From positions 1-51,429 of the forward strand of contig CACDPE010000006.1 in assembly GCA_902554655.1 (NCBI GenBank): a DNA stretch of 51,429 nucleotides, written 5' to 3'. This document shows, one piece after another, positions 26,077 to 35,136 of the stretch. Every line of letters starts with the position of its first letter. Within the stretch, counting starts at the first letter, position 1. Both the position numbers and the translations under genes were made by a program. Origin of the DNA: an uncultured Bacteroidota bacterium (lineage in GTDB: Bacteria > Bacteroidota > Bacteroidia > Flavobacteriales > Flavobacteriaceae). The notes below the pieces were generated by a model. The model worked only from the letters and a program-made list of their open reading frames with translations, was not told the origin of the DNA and did no database searches.

Positions 26077-26783
26077 TGAATATTGTTATAATTGGATATG
26101 GAAATATGGGTCGAGAAATTGAAAAAATTTCAATTTCCAGAGGTCATAAAATTTCAAAAATAATTGACCATGATACTAATGACAAAAATATAATTGGAAA
26201 TGATGTCGCAATTTTATTTTCAACACCAAATAGTGCTGTTGATAATATAAAATTATGTATAGACAACAACGTACCAGTTGTATGTGGAACAACAGGCTGG
26301 CTTGAACAATTTGAAATGATAAATGAATACTGTACTACCAAAAATGGTACTTTCATTTATTCTCCAAATTTTAGTATTGGGGTCAATCTTTTTTTTAGAC
26401 TCAACAAGTTTTTAGCAAAAGAAATGTTCAATAAAGATGAATACAAAGTTTCAGTTTTTGAAAAACATCACACAAAAAAAATTGATAAGCCAAGTGGAAC
26501 TGCTATAAAAATTGCAGATGATATTTTAAAATATTCATCTTTTTCTGAATGGTCATTGGATAAAGACACTAATAAACTTAATATTAAAAGTGAAAGGATC
26601 GGAGACGAAAAAGGGTATCATGAAGTTAAATTTGAATCTGAAAATGATTCAATTTCTATATCTCATAACGCAAAATCCAGAAAGAGCTTTGCATTAGGTG
26701 CTGTAATGTGTTCAGAATGGATTTACAATAAAAAAGGAGTTTATACTATGAATGATTTTTTAAACAGCTTTAATTTTCAATAA
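26076..26783 (+). CDS. dapB: 4-hydroxy-tetrahydrodipicolinate reductase
   Basis: Encodes 235 residues from the ATG at 26076 (a TTG lies one codon earlier, but TGATG coupling favours the ATG). NAD(P)-binding IIGYGNMGREI, VPVVCGTTGW, SPNFSIGVNLF, and the catalytic EKHHTKKIDKPSGTA. It makes tetrahydrodipicolinate for lysine and diaminopimelate. It is joined to lepB by TAATG. Confidence 0.94.
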   Translation: MNIVIIGYGNMGREIEKISISRGHKISKIIDHDTNDKNIIGNDVAILFSTPNSAVDNIKLCIDNNVPVVCGTTGWLEQFEMINEYCTTKNGTFIYSPNFSIGVNLFFRLNKFLAKEMFNKDEYKVSVFEKHHTKKIDKPSGTAIKIADDILKYSSFSEWSLDKDTNKLNIKSERIGDEKGYHEVKFESENDSISISHNAKSRKSFALGAVMCSEWIYNKKGVYTMNDFLNSFNFQ

Positions 26784-28477
26784 TGACTTGGACGGAGTGG
26801 CTTTATTTTTTCATTTTTATTCAACTCATTCATGGTTTTGGAACTTGGAAACTTTACAAGTTTGCTGGTTATAGTTCATTGCTAAGTTTTATACCAATTT
26901 ATAATGGGCTTGTTCTGCTTAAAATAATCAGAAGACCATGGTGGTGGCTAATATTACTTTTTATTCCAATAGTAAATCTTTTGATTTTTCCGATAATATG
27001 GGTTGAAACTGCTAAAAGTTATGGTAAAAAATCTTTAACAGATACAATATTATCTGTAATAACCCTAGGTTTTTATCTGTATAAAATTAATTATTCGAAA
27101 AATATTATATATAACAAAGACAGATCCATTACTAATTCTTCAAATTTTGGAGAATGGTTAAGTTCAATAATTTTTGCGATAACATTAGCAACTATTGTAC
27201 ATACATATTTTATTCAGCCATTTATAATTCCAACTGGATCCTTAGAAAAATCTTTATTAATTGGAGATTTTCTTTTTGTAAGCAAATATCATTATGGAGC
27301 TAGAGTACCTAAAACAGTTGTTGCTTTTCCAATGGTTCATGACACAATCGTTGGAACAGGTATCAGATCATATTTAAATAAACCACAACTACCCTACTTG
27401 AGATTACCAAAAATCCAAAAAGTAAAAAGAAATGAAATTGTGACATTCAACTGGCCAGCTGATACAGTAAGACAGTTTTTTGTTAAAGAAAAAGGTGTTA
27501 AAAAACCTCTAGATAAAAAATCTAATTATGTAAAAAGATGTGTTGCAATACCTGGTGATACTCTTGAACTAAAAAATGGATTAATATATATAAATAATGA
27601 TATCAGTGAATTTCCATACAGAGCGAAACCAGTTTATAAATATCTTGCATATTCAAAGGATGGTATTTCAAGTCAAAAATTATCAAAGCTTGAAATTTCA
27701 GACTTCCAAAGAAAGTTTATAGTTTCAAAAAAAAATCAAAGATCATTTGAGTTTCTTAGACCATTCATTCTTAATATAACAGAAAATAATTCTGAAAATT
27801 TTTCAATCATAACAGGATCTAATGGAATTCCAAAAAATATTATTATCAAAAACAGATTATCAATCAAAGAAGTCACTGAAACTGTAAAGAGTCTCAGTTT
27901 GACTGAAAATGATTTTAAATTGATAAATAAAAGTTCTATAGTTGATAGTATTATTAGGGATTACAATAAAAATAAATCCTACAATACATCATTTTTTCCG
28001 AACGATATTTCATATGATTGGAATGAAGATAATCTTGGACCATTAGTTATCCCAAAAAAACATGCAATAGTAAAGTTAAATTTAAAAAATTTACCATTGT
28101 ATAAAAAAATCATTAGGGATTATGAAAAAAATACTTTAGATGTTCAAAATCAGAATATTATTATAAATAATCAAATTGTTGATAGCTATAAATTTAAAAT
28201 GGATTATTATTGGATGATGGGAGACAACAGATATAATTCTGAAGACAGTAGAGTTTGGGGGTTTGTTCCTGAAGATCATATTTTAGGTAAGCCGATTTTT
28301 ATTTGGATGAGTATTGAAGGAATAAATGATGGATTTAAAAATTGGAAAATACGATGGGATAGAGTTTTCACTACTATCCATGAGGATGGTGAACCAAAAT
28401 CTTATTTTATACACTTCCTAATCTTTGTAGTTTTAATTTGGTCAATAAATAAATTTTTATTTAAAAAGAAAATTTAA
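26783..28477 (+). CDS. lepB: Signal peptidase I, long Bacteroidota form
   Basis: Encodes 564 residues, long because Bacteroidota LepB has an N-terminal membrane domain (about 1-105, several helices, RRPWWWLILLF) and a large insertion between catalytic boxes. Catalytic Ser is in IPTGSLEKSL (S153; Leu replaces the usual Met after Ser). The general-base Lys is in YVKRCVAIPGD. Box E is MGDNRYNSEDSR, then WGFVPEDHILGKP. C-terminal membrane helix near 540. It cleaves signal peptides of the many exported proteins seen here. Confidence 0.93.
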   Translation: MTWTEWLYFFIFIQLIHGFGTWKLYKFAGYSSLLSFIPIYNGLVLLKIIRRPWWWLILLFIPIVNLLIFPIIWVETAKSYGKKSLTDTILSVITLGFYLYKINYSKNIIYNKDRSITNSSNFGEWLSSIIFAITLATIVHTYFIQPFIIPTGSLEKSLLIGDFLFVSKYHYGARVPKTVVAFPMVHDTIVGTGIRSYLNKPQLPYLRLPKIQKVKRNEIVTFNWPADTVRQFFVKEKGVKKPLDKKSNYVKRCVAIPGDTLELKNGLIYINNDISEFPYRAKPVYKYLAYSKDGISSQKLSKLEISDFQRKFIVSKKNQRSFEFLRPFILNITENNSENFSIITGSNGIPKNIIIKNRLSIKEVTETVKSLSLTENDFKLINKSSIVDSIIRDYNKNKSYNTSFFPNDISYDWNEDNLGPLVIPKKHAIVKLNLKNLPLYKKIIRDYEKNTLDVQNQNIIINNQIVDSYKFKMDYYWMMGDNRYNSEDSRVWGFVPEDHILGKPIFIWMSIEGINDGFKNWKIRWDRVFTTIHEDGEPKSYFIHFLIFVVLIWSINKFLFKKKI

Positions 28478-28479
28478 TT

Positions 28480-29061
28480 TTGATTACTCTAATTCCAGCA
28501 TATTTCCCTCCAATTTCGCATTGGAAGTACATACTCAAAAATTGTAGTTGGGATATTGACTCTTTTTATAAAAAACAAACTTTAAGAAACAGAACATATA
28601 TTCACGGAGCTAATGGTTTAATGATGCTTACTGTTCCGATAAAACACACAGGAACAGGCAAAAAAAGAAAGTTTACTGAAATTGAAATTGAAAATGATCA
28701 CGGATGGAAAAGAAAGCATTTTAAATCCATTAAAATAGCCTATCAATCTTCACCTTATTATGAATATTATGAAAGTTATCTAATTGAACTTTTTAATAAA
28801 GATTTTAAAAAACTTTTTAATCTAAACTTAGCTTCAATTGAATTAATTTCAAAGTGCTTAAAACTTGAACTTAAGAACAGAGTTTTAAAAATTAACTCAA
28901 GAATTAATAATTTACATTCAGAAATCACTAATACCAAAAGGTCAATAGAAAAAAATAAAAAATATATTCAGACATTTGAGGAAAAAAATGGATTTATTTA
29001 CGATCTGAGTATTTTAGATCTTTTATTTAATTGTGGTCCCCAGTCATCAGATTTTTTATAA
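28480..29061 (+). CDS. WbqC-like family protein
   Basis: Encodes 193 residues. AYFPPISHWKYILKN, KQTLRNRTYIHGANGLMMLTVPIKH, and HFKSIKIAYQSSPYYEYYESYL match the WbqC-like family, found in lipopolysaccharide and other loci but without an established activity. The start is TTG at 28480, 2 nt after the lepB stop; the first ATG (residue 47) would cut off the conserved N-terminus. The distance to rnpB on the opposite strand is only 4 nt. Confidence 0.8.
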   Translation: MITLIPAYFPPISHWKYILKNCSWDIDSFYKKQTLRNRTYIHGANGLMMLTVPIKHTGTGKKRKFTEIEIENDHGWKRKHFKSIKIAYQSSPYYEYYESYLIELFNKDFKKLFNLNLASIELISKCLKLELKNRVLKINSRINNLHSEITNTKRSIEKNKKYIQTFEEKNGFIYDLSILDLLFNCGPQSSDFL

Positions 29062-29065
29062 TAAT

Positions 29066-29344
29066 GGCAGACCTATAAGCCGGATTCTGTCTAGCCTTAT
29101 CATTTATCTTGACACAAAATTACTAATATGTTCTAACCGCCTACCCTTCAATTTCGGATGAGTAATCCTCAAGCATTGATTTACTTGGCGTTTCACCTCA
29201 CAGAGTTTACATGATTTCACTACAGCCGAACTGTACATACTTTCTGTTGCACTATTCCTACTATTACTAGCGGTGGGTGTTACCCACTGTGATACTCTAT
29301 GGTGTCCGGACTTTCCTCTTTAAAAAGCGATAAGGAAGTCTGCC
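29066..29344 (-). ncRNA. rnpB: RNase P RNA, bacterial type A, compact
   Basis: Read on the minus strand it contains the universal core: GAGGAAAGTCCGGAC near the 5' end, GTGCAACAGAAAG, GGTGAAACG, GGGTAGGCGG, and GACAGAATCCGGCTTATAGG near the 3' end. The ends pair (GGCAGACT with GGTCTGCC, the P1 stem). At about 279 nt it is shorter than the roughly 350-400 nt of most type A RNAs. It is the catalytic part of the enzyme that trims tRNA 5' leaders. Confidence 0.96.
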
Positions 29345-29348
29345 ATAA

Positions 29349-29356
29349 CAAATGTA
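29349..29356 (-). promoter_or_regulatory. Promoter -7 box of rnpB
   Basis: On the minus strand 29356-29349 reads TACATTTG, an exact TAnnTTTG. It ends 5 nt before the RNA 5' end at about 29344. The -33 element is weak (TTTATG with an 18-nt spacer). Confidence 0.55.
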
Positions 29357-29410
29357 ATATATTTTAATTTTTTACATAAAAAAATGAATCACTACTCTAT
29401 ATTTGTATGT

Positions 29411-31093
29411 ATGAGTAATTTTGTTGTTTCTTCTTTAAAATATAGACCCAACTTATTTGAAAAAGTTATCGGACAAGAACATATAACTAAAACTCTTAAA
29501 AACTCTATTGCTGATCAAAAAATTCCTTCCGCAATTTTATTTTGTGGACCAAGAGGAGTTGGAAAAACATCTTGTGCTAGAATATTTGCTAGAGAAATTA
29601 ATAATTTTACCCTAGATGATGATCTTTCTTTTAATATTTTTGAGCTTGATGCTGCATCAAACAATAAAGTTGAAGATATTCGTGACTTAATTGATAAAGT
29701 TAGAATTCCTCCCCAGTCTGGAAAGTACAAAGTATATATTATTGATGAAGTTCATATGTTATCTAAAAGTGCTGAAAATGCTTTTTTAAAAACTTTGGAA
29801 GAACCACCTCCATACATTGTTTTTATTTTGGCCACAACAGAAAAAAACAAAATACTCCCGACAATTTTATCTAGATGTCAAATCTATGATTTTAATAGAG
29901 TTAACGAAATTAAAATTACTAATAACTTGCAACAAATTTGTGAAAATGAAAATGTGAAATATGACATAGAAGCACTTAAAATTATTTCAAGTAAATCTGA
30001 TGGATCAATAAGAGATTCTCTTACTATTTTAGATAGATTAATAAGCTTTACCAATAAAAATATTACAATTGAAGAAACGTCAAAAACCTTAAATGTTTTA
30101 GATGAAGAAACGTATATCAATATTGTTGAGAAAATAATTAAAGGTTTACTAGTAGAAGTAATTATAATCTTTAACAGTATTACAGAAAAAGGGTTTGATG
30201 AAAAAGAATTTCTTGTTGGATTAGCTAATCACTACAGAAATTTATTAATTACAAAATCGACAAATTCTCATCAATTTTTGATAAACAAATCTACTAATGA
30301 TCTTTTATCGGAACAGTCTAAAAAAATTTCAAAATCTAAAATTATTGAAGTAATAACCAAGATAGAAAATTCAATTTTTAAATTTTCTGAAATTGAAAAC
30401 AAGAGACTTCTAGTTGAAATACTTTTAATGAAAATTTCATCAATCAAAGATGAACATTCAGGTAATGAAACTAGTGAAATTGAAAAAAAAAAATCTGAAT
30501 TAAAAAAACCTGACCAAAATCAAGAAATTACAAATTCTTTTAAAAAAAAAGAATCTCCAAAAATTGAAAAAGATTTTAAAGAAAATGAAATTGAATTAAA
30601 ATCTAAAAAAGAAATAGATACAAATAAAATTAATAATGATGTTTCCGCATTTTCTTTATCAAGTCTAAAAGTTAAAAAGAAAGTTAACGATGAGATTAAA
30701 AAAATTGAAGATTCTAAAGAGAAAGAAAATCAGGACTTAAATCTTAATAATTTAAAAGAAAAATGGAATTTATATTCAAGTGAATTAGAAAAAAAAGGAA
30801 AAGGGAACTTTTCAAGTTTATTAACACTTAATGAACCAACAATTGAGGATAAAATAAAGATTGTTTATAATGTTCCAACTAATTCAAGTAAGAAAGAATT
30901 AACTGAAATTAAAGAAGATTTATCTCGATTTTTAAAATCAAGTTTGAAAAATGATTATTTAGTTTTAAAATTTGAGGTTAATAATGAAGTAAATAAAGAA
31001 TTTTTTCTTACGCCAAAAGAAAAATATGAAAAGTTAAAAGAAATTAATCCCACAATTGAAAAACTAAAAACGGATTTAAAACTTGATTTTTGA
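29411..31093 (+). CDS. dnaX: DNA polymerase III subunit tau/gamma
   Basis: Encodes 560 residues from ATG 29411 (MSNFVVSSLKYRP, the family start; an upstream in-frame ATG at 29384 adds an unlikely extension). Walker A GPRGVGKTS, sensor blocks IDEVHMLS and LATTEKNKILPTILSRCQ. The four-Cys zinc module usually found after Walker A is absent, as in relatives. After residue about 355 a Lys/Glu-rich linker leads to the C-terminal tau part. An 11-A run at the linker start may yield a short gamma form. The 3' end overlaps ppx by 18 nt. Confidence 0.94.
   Translation: MSNFVVSSLKYRPNLFEKVIGQEHITKTLKNSIADQKIPSAILFCGPRGVGKTSCARIFAREINNFTLDDDLSFNIFELDAASNNKVEDIRDLIDKVRIPPQSGKYKVYIIDEVHMLSKSAENAFLKTLEEPPPYIVFILATTEKNKILPTILSRCQIYDFNRVNEIKITNNLQQICENENVKYDIEALKIISSKSDGSIRDSLTILDRLISFTNKNITIEETSKTLNVLDEETYINIVEKIIKGLLVEVIIIFNSITEKGFDEKEFLVGLANHYRNLLITKSTNSHQFLINKSTNDLLSEQSKKISKSKIIEVITKIENSIFKFSEIENKRLLVEILLMKISSIKDEHSGNETSEIEKKKSELKKPDQNQEITNSFKKKESPKIEKDFKENEIELKSKKEIDTNKINNDVSAFSLSSLKVKKKVNDEIKKIEDSKEKENQDLNLNNLKEKWNLYSSELEKKGKGNFSSLLTLNEPTIEDKIKIVYNVPTNSSKKELTEIKEDLSRFLKSSLKNDYLVLKFEVNNEVNKEFFLTPKEKYEKLKEINPTIEKLKTDLKLDF
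30483..30493 (+). other. A11 run in dnaX, possible slippage site for gamma form
   Basis: Eleven A follow the G of Glu codon 358. In the normal frame it reads GAA AAA AAA AAA TCT. One extra A gives ATC TGA (stop after one codon). One A less gives AAT CTG AAT TAA (stop after three). Both would truncate the protein at about 362-363 residues, just after domains I-III. Confidence 0.5.
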
Positions 31094-31978
31094 ATTTATT
31101 ATTTTTTTGACCATTCCATCTGCTAAACCAATTTTAGGAACATATATCTTTTCAATACTTAAGGTTTTCATTAGAAAAAAATAAATTTTTCCAGCAGGAA
31201 GTATTACATCGATTCTATCAGGATTTAGCTTTAAATCTAAGAGCATTTTCTTTGTTGAAGTTTTCTTTAATTTTTTTAGAGTAGACTTAAATTTGGATCT
31301 AGAAAGAGGTTTTCCATACTTATTTCCTGAAAGCTTAAATATTTTATTAATATTACCTCCAATACCTACTAATTTAATTTTTTTTAATTCTGATGCATTT
31401 TCTAATAACCAGTGCTTAAATTCATCCCATGATTCTTCATTAACCAAATCATTTAGTAATCTTACGCCTCCTATTTTAAAAGATTTTGATTTATGTAGTT
31501 TATTATTTTTGTATATGATTACTTCCGTGCTACCACCACCTACATCAATAAAACAATAATTTGGAGAATTACCTATATGTTCAGTTATATCATTACTGGC
31601 GACTATTTCAGATTCCTTTTTACCAGAAATAATTTCAATCTTAATTTTTGTTTCCCTATAAATAAAATCTAATATTTCCTGTCCATTAGAAGCATTTCTC
31701 ATAGCTGAAGTAGCGTATGCTAAATATTCATTAATTTCATTGGCCTCCATAAGGAACTTAAATGATTTAATTGTATTTAATAACTTATTTTTTGAAGAAT
31801 CAGCTACTTTACTATTCAAAAAAGAATCTTGTCCCAATCTAACAGGAACTCTATGAAGTGAATTTTTTGTATTATATAATTTACCATCTAAACTTATTAT
31901 ATTTGAAATTAGTAATCTAATTGCATTAGATCCAATGTCAATTGTTGCAACTTTTTTTATTAAAATATTATTTTTCAA
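31076..31978 (-). CDS. Ppx/GppA family phosphatase (exopolyphosphatase-like)
   Basis: Encodes 300 residues, an ASKHA-fold phosphatase: ATIDIGSNAIRLL (phosphate 1), ATSAMRNASNG, and FIDVGGGSTEVIIY (phosphate 2). It is the short form, lacking the C-terminal HD-like domain of E. coli Ppx, as common in Bacteroidota. It would shorten polyphosphate or hydrolyse pppGpp. Its start overlaps ppk1 by 11 nt, which supports a polyphosphate role. The 3' end overlaps converging dnaX by 18 bp. Confidence 0.86.
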   Translation of the reverse strand: MKNNILIKKVATIDIGSNAIRLLISNIISLDGKLYNTKNSLHRVPVRLGQDSFLNSKVADSSKNKLLNTIKSFKFLMEANEINEYLAYATSAMRNASNGQEILDFIYRETKIKIEIISGKKESEIVASNDITEHIGNSPNYCFIDVGGGSTEVIIYKNNKLHKSKSFKIGGVRLLNDLVNEESWDEFKHWLLENASELKKIKLVGIGGNINKIFKLSGNKYGKPLSRSKFKSTLKKLKKTSTKKMLLDLKLNPDRIDVILPAGKIYFFLMKTLSIEKIYVPKIGLADGMVKKIINSKIKF

Positions 31979-34013
31979 TCTCGTTTAAATGAAATTCATA
32001 AATTTTTTCTTGAGATCTAAATTTGCCTCTTTTATTACTTCTGTATTCGTTATTTATTAAGGAATTTACTAACCTTGCTTTGACATTGTCTTTCCAATAT
32101 ATGTCAAAAATTTCATTTAGTTTTTTTGTAATATTCTTATCCAATACAGGACATGTAACTTCTACTCTATTTTCTAGATTTCTGGTCATCCAATCAGCTG
32201 AAGAAATATAAGTTTTGTTCTTGCCTCCATTACAAAAAATAAAAAGTCTAGTATGTTCTAGAAATTTGTCTACCACACTTATTACATCAATATTCGAGCT
32301 TATATTAGATTGATTAGGTATCAAGCAACAAATTCCTCTAATGATCATTTTAATTTTAACACCATTAATGCTAGCTCTGTAGAGTTCCTCAACCATAGAA
32401 TAACTTGTTATATTATTAAGCTTTATTTTAATAAATGCTTCTTTTCCTTTTTTAGCATTAAGAATTTCATTTTCAATTAATTCAGTAAAATGAGTTTGAG
32501 TATTATATGGTGATAAAACAAGATGCTTAAACTTAAATTTCTTGTAATTAAATCTGAAAAAATTAAACACCTTAGATATATCATTTAAAATATCTTTATT
32601 TGCAGTAAATAAGGTGAAATCAGTATATATTTTTGCAGTTGACTCATTAAAATTACCAGTACTTATAAAGCCATATTTTTTAATTTTTTTGTCAATTATT
32701 TTTTCAACAACACAAATTTTAGCATGAACTTTTAAACTTGGAATTCCAAAAATCAACTTAACTCCTTCCTCCTGCATTAATTTAGCATAATCAATGTTAG
32801 CTGTTTCATCAAATCTAGCTTGCAATTCTATTTGAACTACAACTTCTTTACCTCCTTTTGCTGCATTAATTAGAGTGTTTGCAACACTTGAAAGTCTAGA
32901 TAAACGATATATAGTTATAGAAATTTTTCTAACATCAGGATCAATTGAAGCTTCAGAAAGAAAACTTAAAATATGATTAAAATTGTGATAGGGAGTATGT
33001 TGTAAAAAGTCTTTTTTATCCAAAGTTTCAAAAACACTTTTATTATTATTAAAATCAACAATACTTAGAGGAATAATTTTTTTATAAGTTAATTTTGTTT
33101 TCAAATTTGGAAAATTCATGTAATCTCGTCTGTTATGATATTTACCACCAGGAATTATACTATCAGTATCAGAGTTGATATTCATTTTGGATAATAAAAA
33201 TTTAAGAGTCTCAGAATTAATTTCTTTATCATAAACAAATCTTACAGGTTCTCCTTTAAGTCTATCTTTAACGCTTTGAGATATTTTTTCTAAATAACTC
33301 TTGGATATATCGTCATCAAAATCAAGTTCCGCATCTCTACTAAATTTAATCATATTAGCAGTAACTTCTAACGGATCAAATATTTTAAATAATTGATTTA
33401 AATTATATCTAATCAAATCATCAATCATTAATATATTTTTCTTGTTTTTATCCTCTAGAACGATAAATCTGTTAATTTCTGTCGGTAGTTGAATAAGAGC
33501 ATAATAAAGTTTTTTGTTTTTCGATTTAATACTAACAATTAAAAATGATGAAAAATCAGTTAATTGAGGAAAACTATCATTTTCATTTAATAATACAATT
33601 TTAAGGTTAGGAAAAACTTTATTTTGAAAAAAGCCATTTAAATATTCTAAAGATTCTTGAGGAATATTTTTTTCGTTTATGATATGAATATTTTCCTTTT
33701 TTAGATCTTTTAGAATTGAGTTAAAAATAATTGTACTTTTTTCCTGTAAATTAATGGCTCTAAGTGTTATTTTATTTAGTAGATCTTTTGCACTTTCACC
33801 TTTATAAAGTTTTTTTGCTTTTTGATTAGATAAAGCAATTCTTTTTACAGTTGCATACCTTATTTTATAAAACTCATCTAAATTATTTGAGAAAATTCCG
33901 ATAAATCTTAGTCTTTCAATTAATGGAACAGAAATATCTTCAGCCTCTTGTAAAACTCTTTCATTAAAATCTAACCAACTTAATTCTCTATTCTTGAAGC
34001 TGTAAGTATTCAT
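31968..34013 (-). CDS. ppk1: Polyphosphate kinase 1
   Basis: Encodes 681 residues, the family length. NRELSWLDFNERVLQEA at the start, RFIGIFSNNLDEFYKIR, HTPYHNFNHILSFL, the catalytic His in KVHAKICVVE (phosphohistidine intermediate), TGNFNESTAKIYTDF, and SSADWMTRNLENRVEV. It reversibly adds ATP phosphate to polyphosphate. It overlaps ppx by 11 nt and sixA by 4 nt, so the three are one polyphosphate/phosphohistidine unit at the end of the pyrimidine operon. Confidence 0.95.
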   Translation of the reverse strand: MNTYSFKNRELSWLDFNERVLQEAEDISVPLIERLRFIGIFSNNLDEFYKIRYATVKRIALSNQKAKKLYKGESAKDLLNKITLRAINLQEKSTIIFNSILKDLKKENIHIINEKNIPQESLEYLNGFFQNKVFPNLKIVLLNENDSFPQLTDFSSFLIVSIKSKNKKLYYALIQLPTEINRFIVLEDKNKKNILMIDDLIRYNLNQLFKIFDPLEVTANMIKFSRDAELDFDDDISKSYLEKISQSVKDRLKGEPVRFVYDKEINSETLKFLLSKMNINSDTDSIIPGGKYHNRRDYMNFPNLKTKLTYKKIIPLSIVDFNNNKSVFETLDKKDFLQHTPYHNFNHILSFLSEASIDPDVRKISITIYRLSRLSSVANTLINAAKGGKEVVVQIELQARFDETANIDYAKLMQEEGVKLIFGIPSLKVHAKICVVEKIIDKKIKKYGFISTGNFNESTAKIYTDFTLFTANKDILNDISKVFNFFRFNYKKFKFKHLVLSPYNTQTHFTELIENEILNAKKGKEAFIKIKLNNITSYSMVEELYRASINGVKIKMIIRGICCLIPNQSNISSNIDVISVVDKFLEHTRLFIFCNGGKNKTYISSADWMTRNLENRVEVTCPVLDKNITKKLNEIFDIYWKDNVKARLVNSLINNEYRSNKRGKFRSQEKIYEFHLNEIEK

Positions 34014-34489
34014 TTAAAACTTTTTGGAAAATAATAACTGATATCAGAATCAGAAATATCTTTCCATAAAGATACATTAAATTCAAAAATTAATATACCA
34101 CAGGTTGGAACATGTAAATACTGATTTGTAAACTTTACCACTAAATTATTACAAGTATTATTGTGAGTAAATATTAAAATACTTGAGCATGAATCATCAA
34201 CATCTTTGATAAAATTTAAAACTTTATCTCCATGAAAATCATATAAATCTTCTTCAATTGAAAAACTATTTTCTAGAAAGAGTTTATTTTTTTTGAAAAA
34301 TTCAAAAGTTTGGATTGTTCTCTTGGCTTTACTTATGTAAATATGGTCTAGGTTAATATCTAATTTATTCAGGATACTAGACATTAGTTTAATGTCATTT
34401 TTACCTCTTTTAGAAATTGGCCGTTCTAAATCAGGTAAATCAAAACTCCAATCAGATTTTGCATGTCTAATTAGAATTAACTTTTTCAT
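34010..34489 (-). CDS. SixA-type histidine phosphatase family protein
   Basis: Encodes 159 residues. LILIRHAKSDW carries the catalytic RHx motif, DLERPISKRG is typical of SixA, and FTHNNTCNNLV carries the second His. SixA enzymes remove phosphate from histidine. Translation overlaps ppk1 by 4 nt; PPK1 works through a phosphohistidine, so a functional link is possible but untested. Confidence 0.83.
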   Translation of the reverse strand: MKKLILIRHAKSDWSFDLPDLERPISKRGKNDIKLMSSILNKLDINLDHIYISKAKRTIQTFEFFKKNKLFLENSFSIEEDLYDFHGDKVLNFIKDVDDSCSSILIFTHNNTCNNLVVKFTNQYLHVPTCGILIFEFNVSLWKDISDSDISYYFPKSFK

Positions 34490-35121
34490 GGACTAAGTCT
34501 CTTAAATAACCATGAATTATCATTTTTATAATAAAGAATTCTGTCGTGAAGTCTGTTTTTTCTTCCTTGCCAAAATTCAATACTAATCGGATTAATTATA
34601 TATCCACCCCAATTTAGAGGTCTTAATATTTCAGTGTTATCTGACTTTAAAGAGTCAAATTTATTTTCTATGTAATCACGGTTTGGAATTTCAGAACTCT
34701 GATCAGAAATTATAGCTCCAATCTGACTGTCAATTGGTCTGGAATAGAAGTATTTATCCGATTCTTTATTGGTTATCTTACTACAAATTCCTTCTATTAT
34801 AACTTGTCTTTCAAACGAAGGCCAAAAAAAGGAAATAGAGACATTTGGATTATTAGTAATATCAATTCCTTTTTTACTTTTATAATTGGTGTAAAAAACA
34901 AAACCCTTCCTAGAAAATTTCTTGAGTAATACGACTCTATTTCTTGGTTTATTTTCATTACCTACAGTACTTAAAGTCATAGCATTAGGTTCAAGAACAG
35001 AATTTGATTTACATAATTCTTCAAACCAAATTTGAAATAACTTAATTGGATCCTTAGGTAAATGTTGTTCAATCAAACTTAATTTATCATAACTAATTCT
35101 AAAATCAGATAAATCCTTCAT
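34486..35121 (-). CDS. pdxH: Pyridoxamine/pyridoxine 5'-phosphate oxidase
   Basis: Encodes 211 residues, family length. NAMTLSTVGNENKPRNRVVLLK, GFVFYTNYKSKKGIDI, SFFWPSFERQVIIEG, SDKYFYSRPIDSQIGA and FWQGRKNRLHDRILY are FMN- and PLP-binding blocks of PdxH. It makes the PLP coenzyme; at least three PLP enzymes follow upstream in this window. It overlaps sixA by 4 nt. Confidence 0.95.
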   Translation of the reverse strand: MKDLSDFRISYDKLSLIEQHLPKDPIKLFQIWFEELCKSNSVLEPNAMTLSTVGNENKPRNRVVLLKKFSRKGFVFYTNYKSKKGIDITNNPNVSISFFWPSFERQVIIEGICSKITNKESDKYFYSRPIDSQIGAIISDQSSEIPNRDYIENKFDSLKSDNTEILRPLNWGGYIINPISIEFWQGRKNRLHDRILYYKNDNSWLFKRLSP

Positions 35122-35136
35122 ATTGTAAAAATATAA

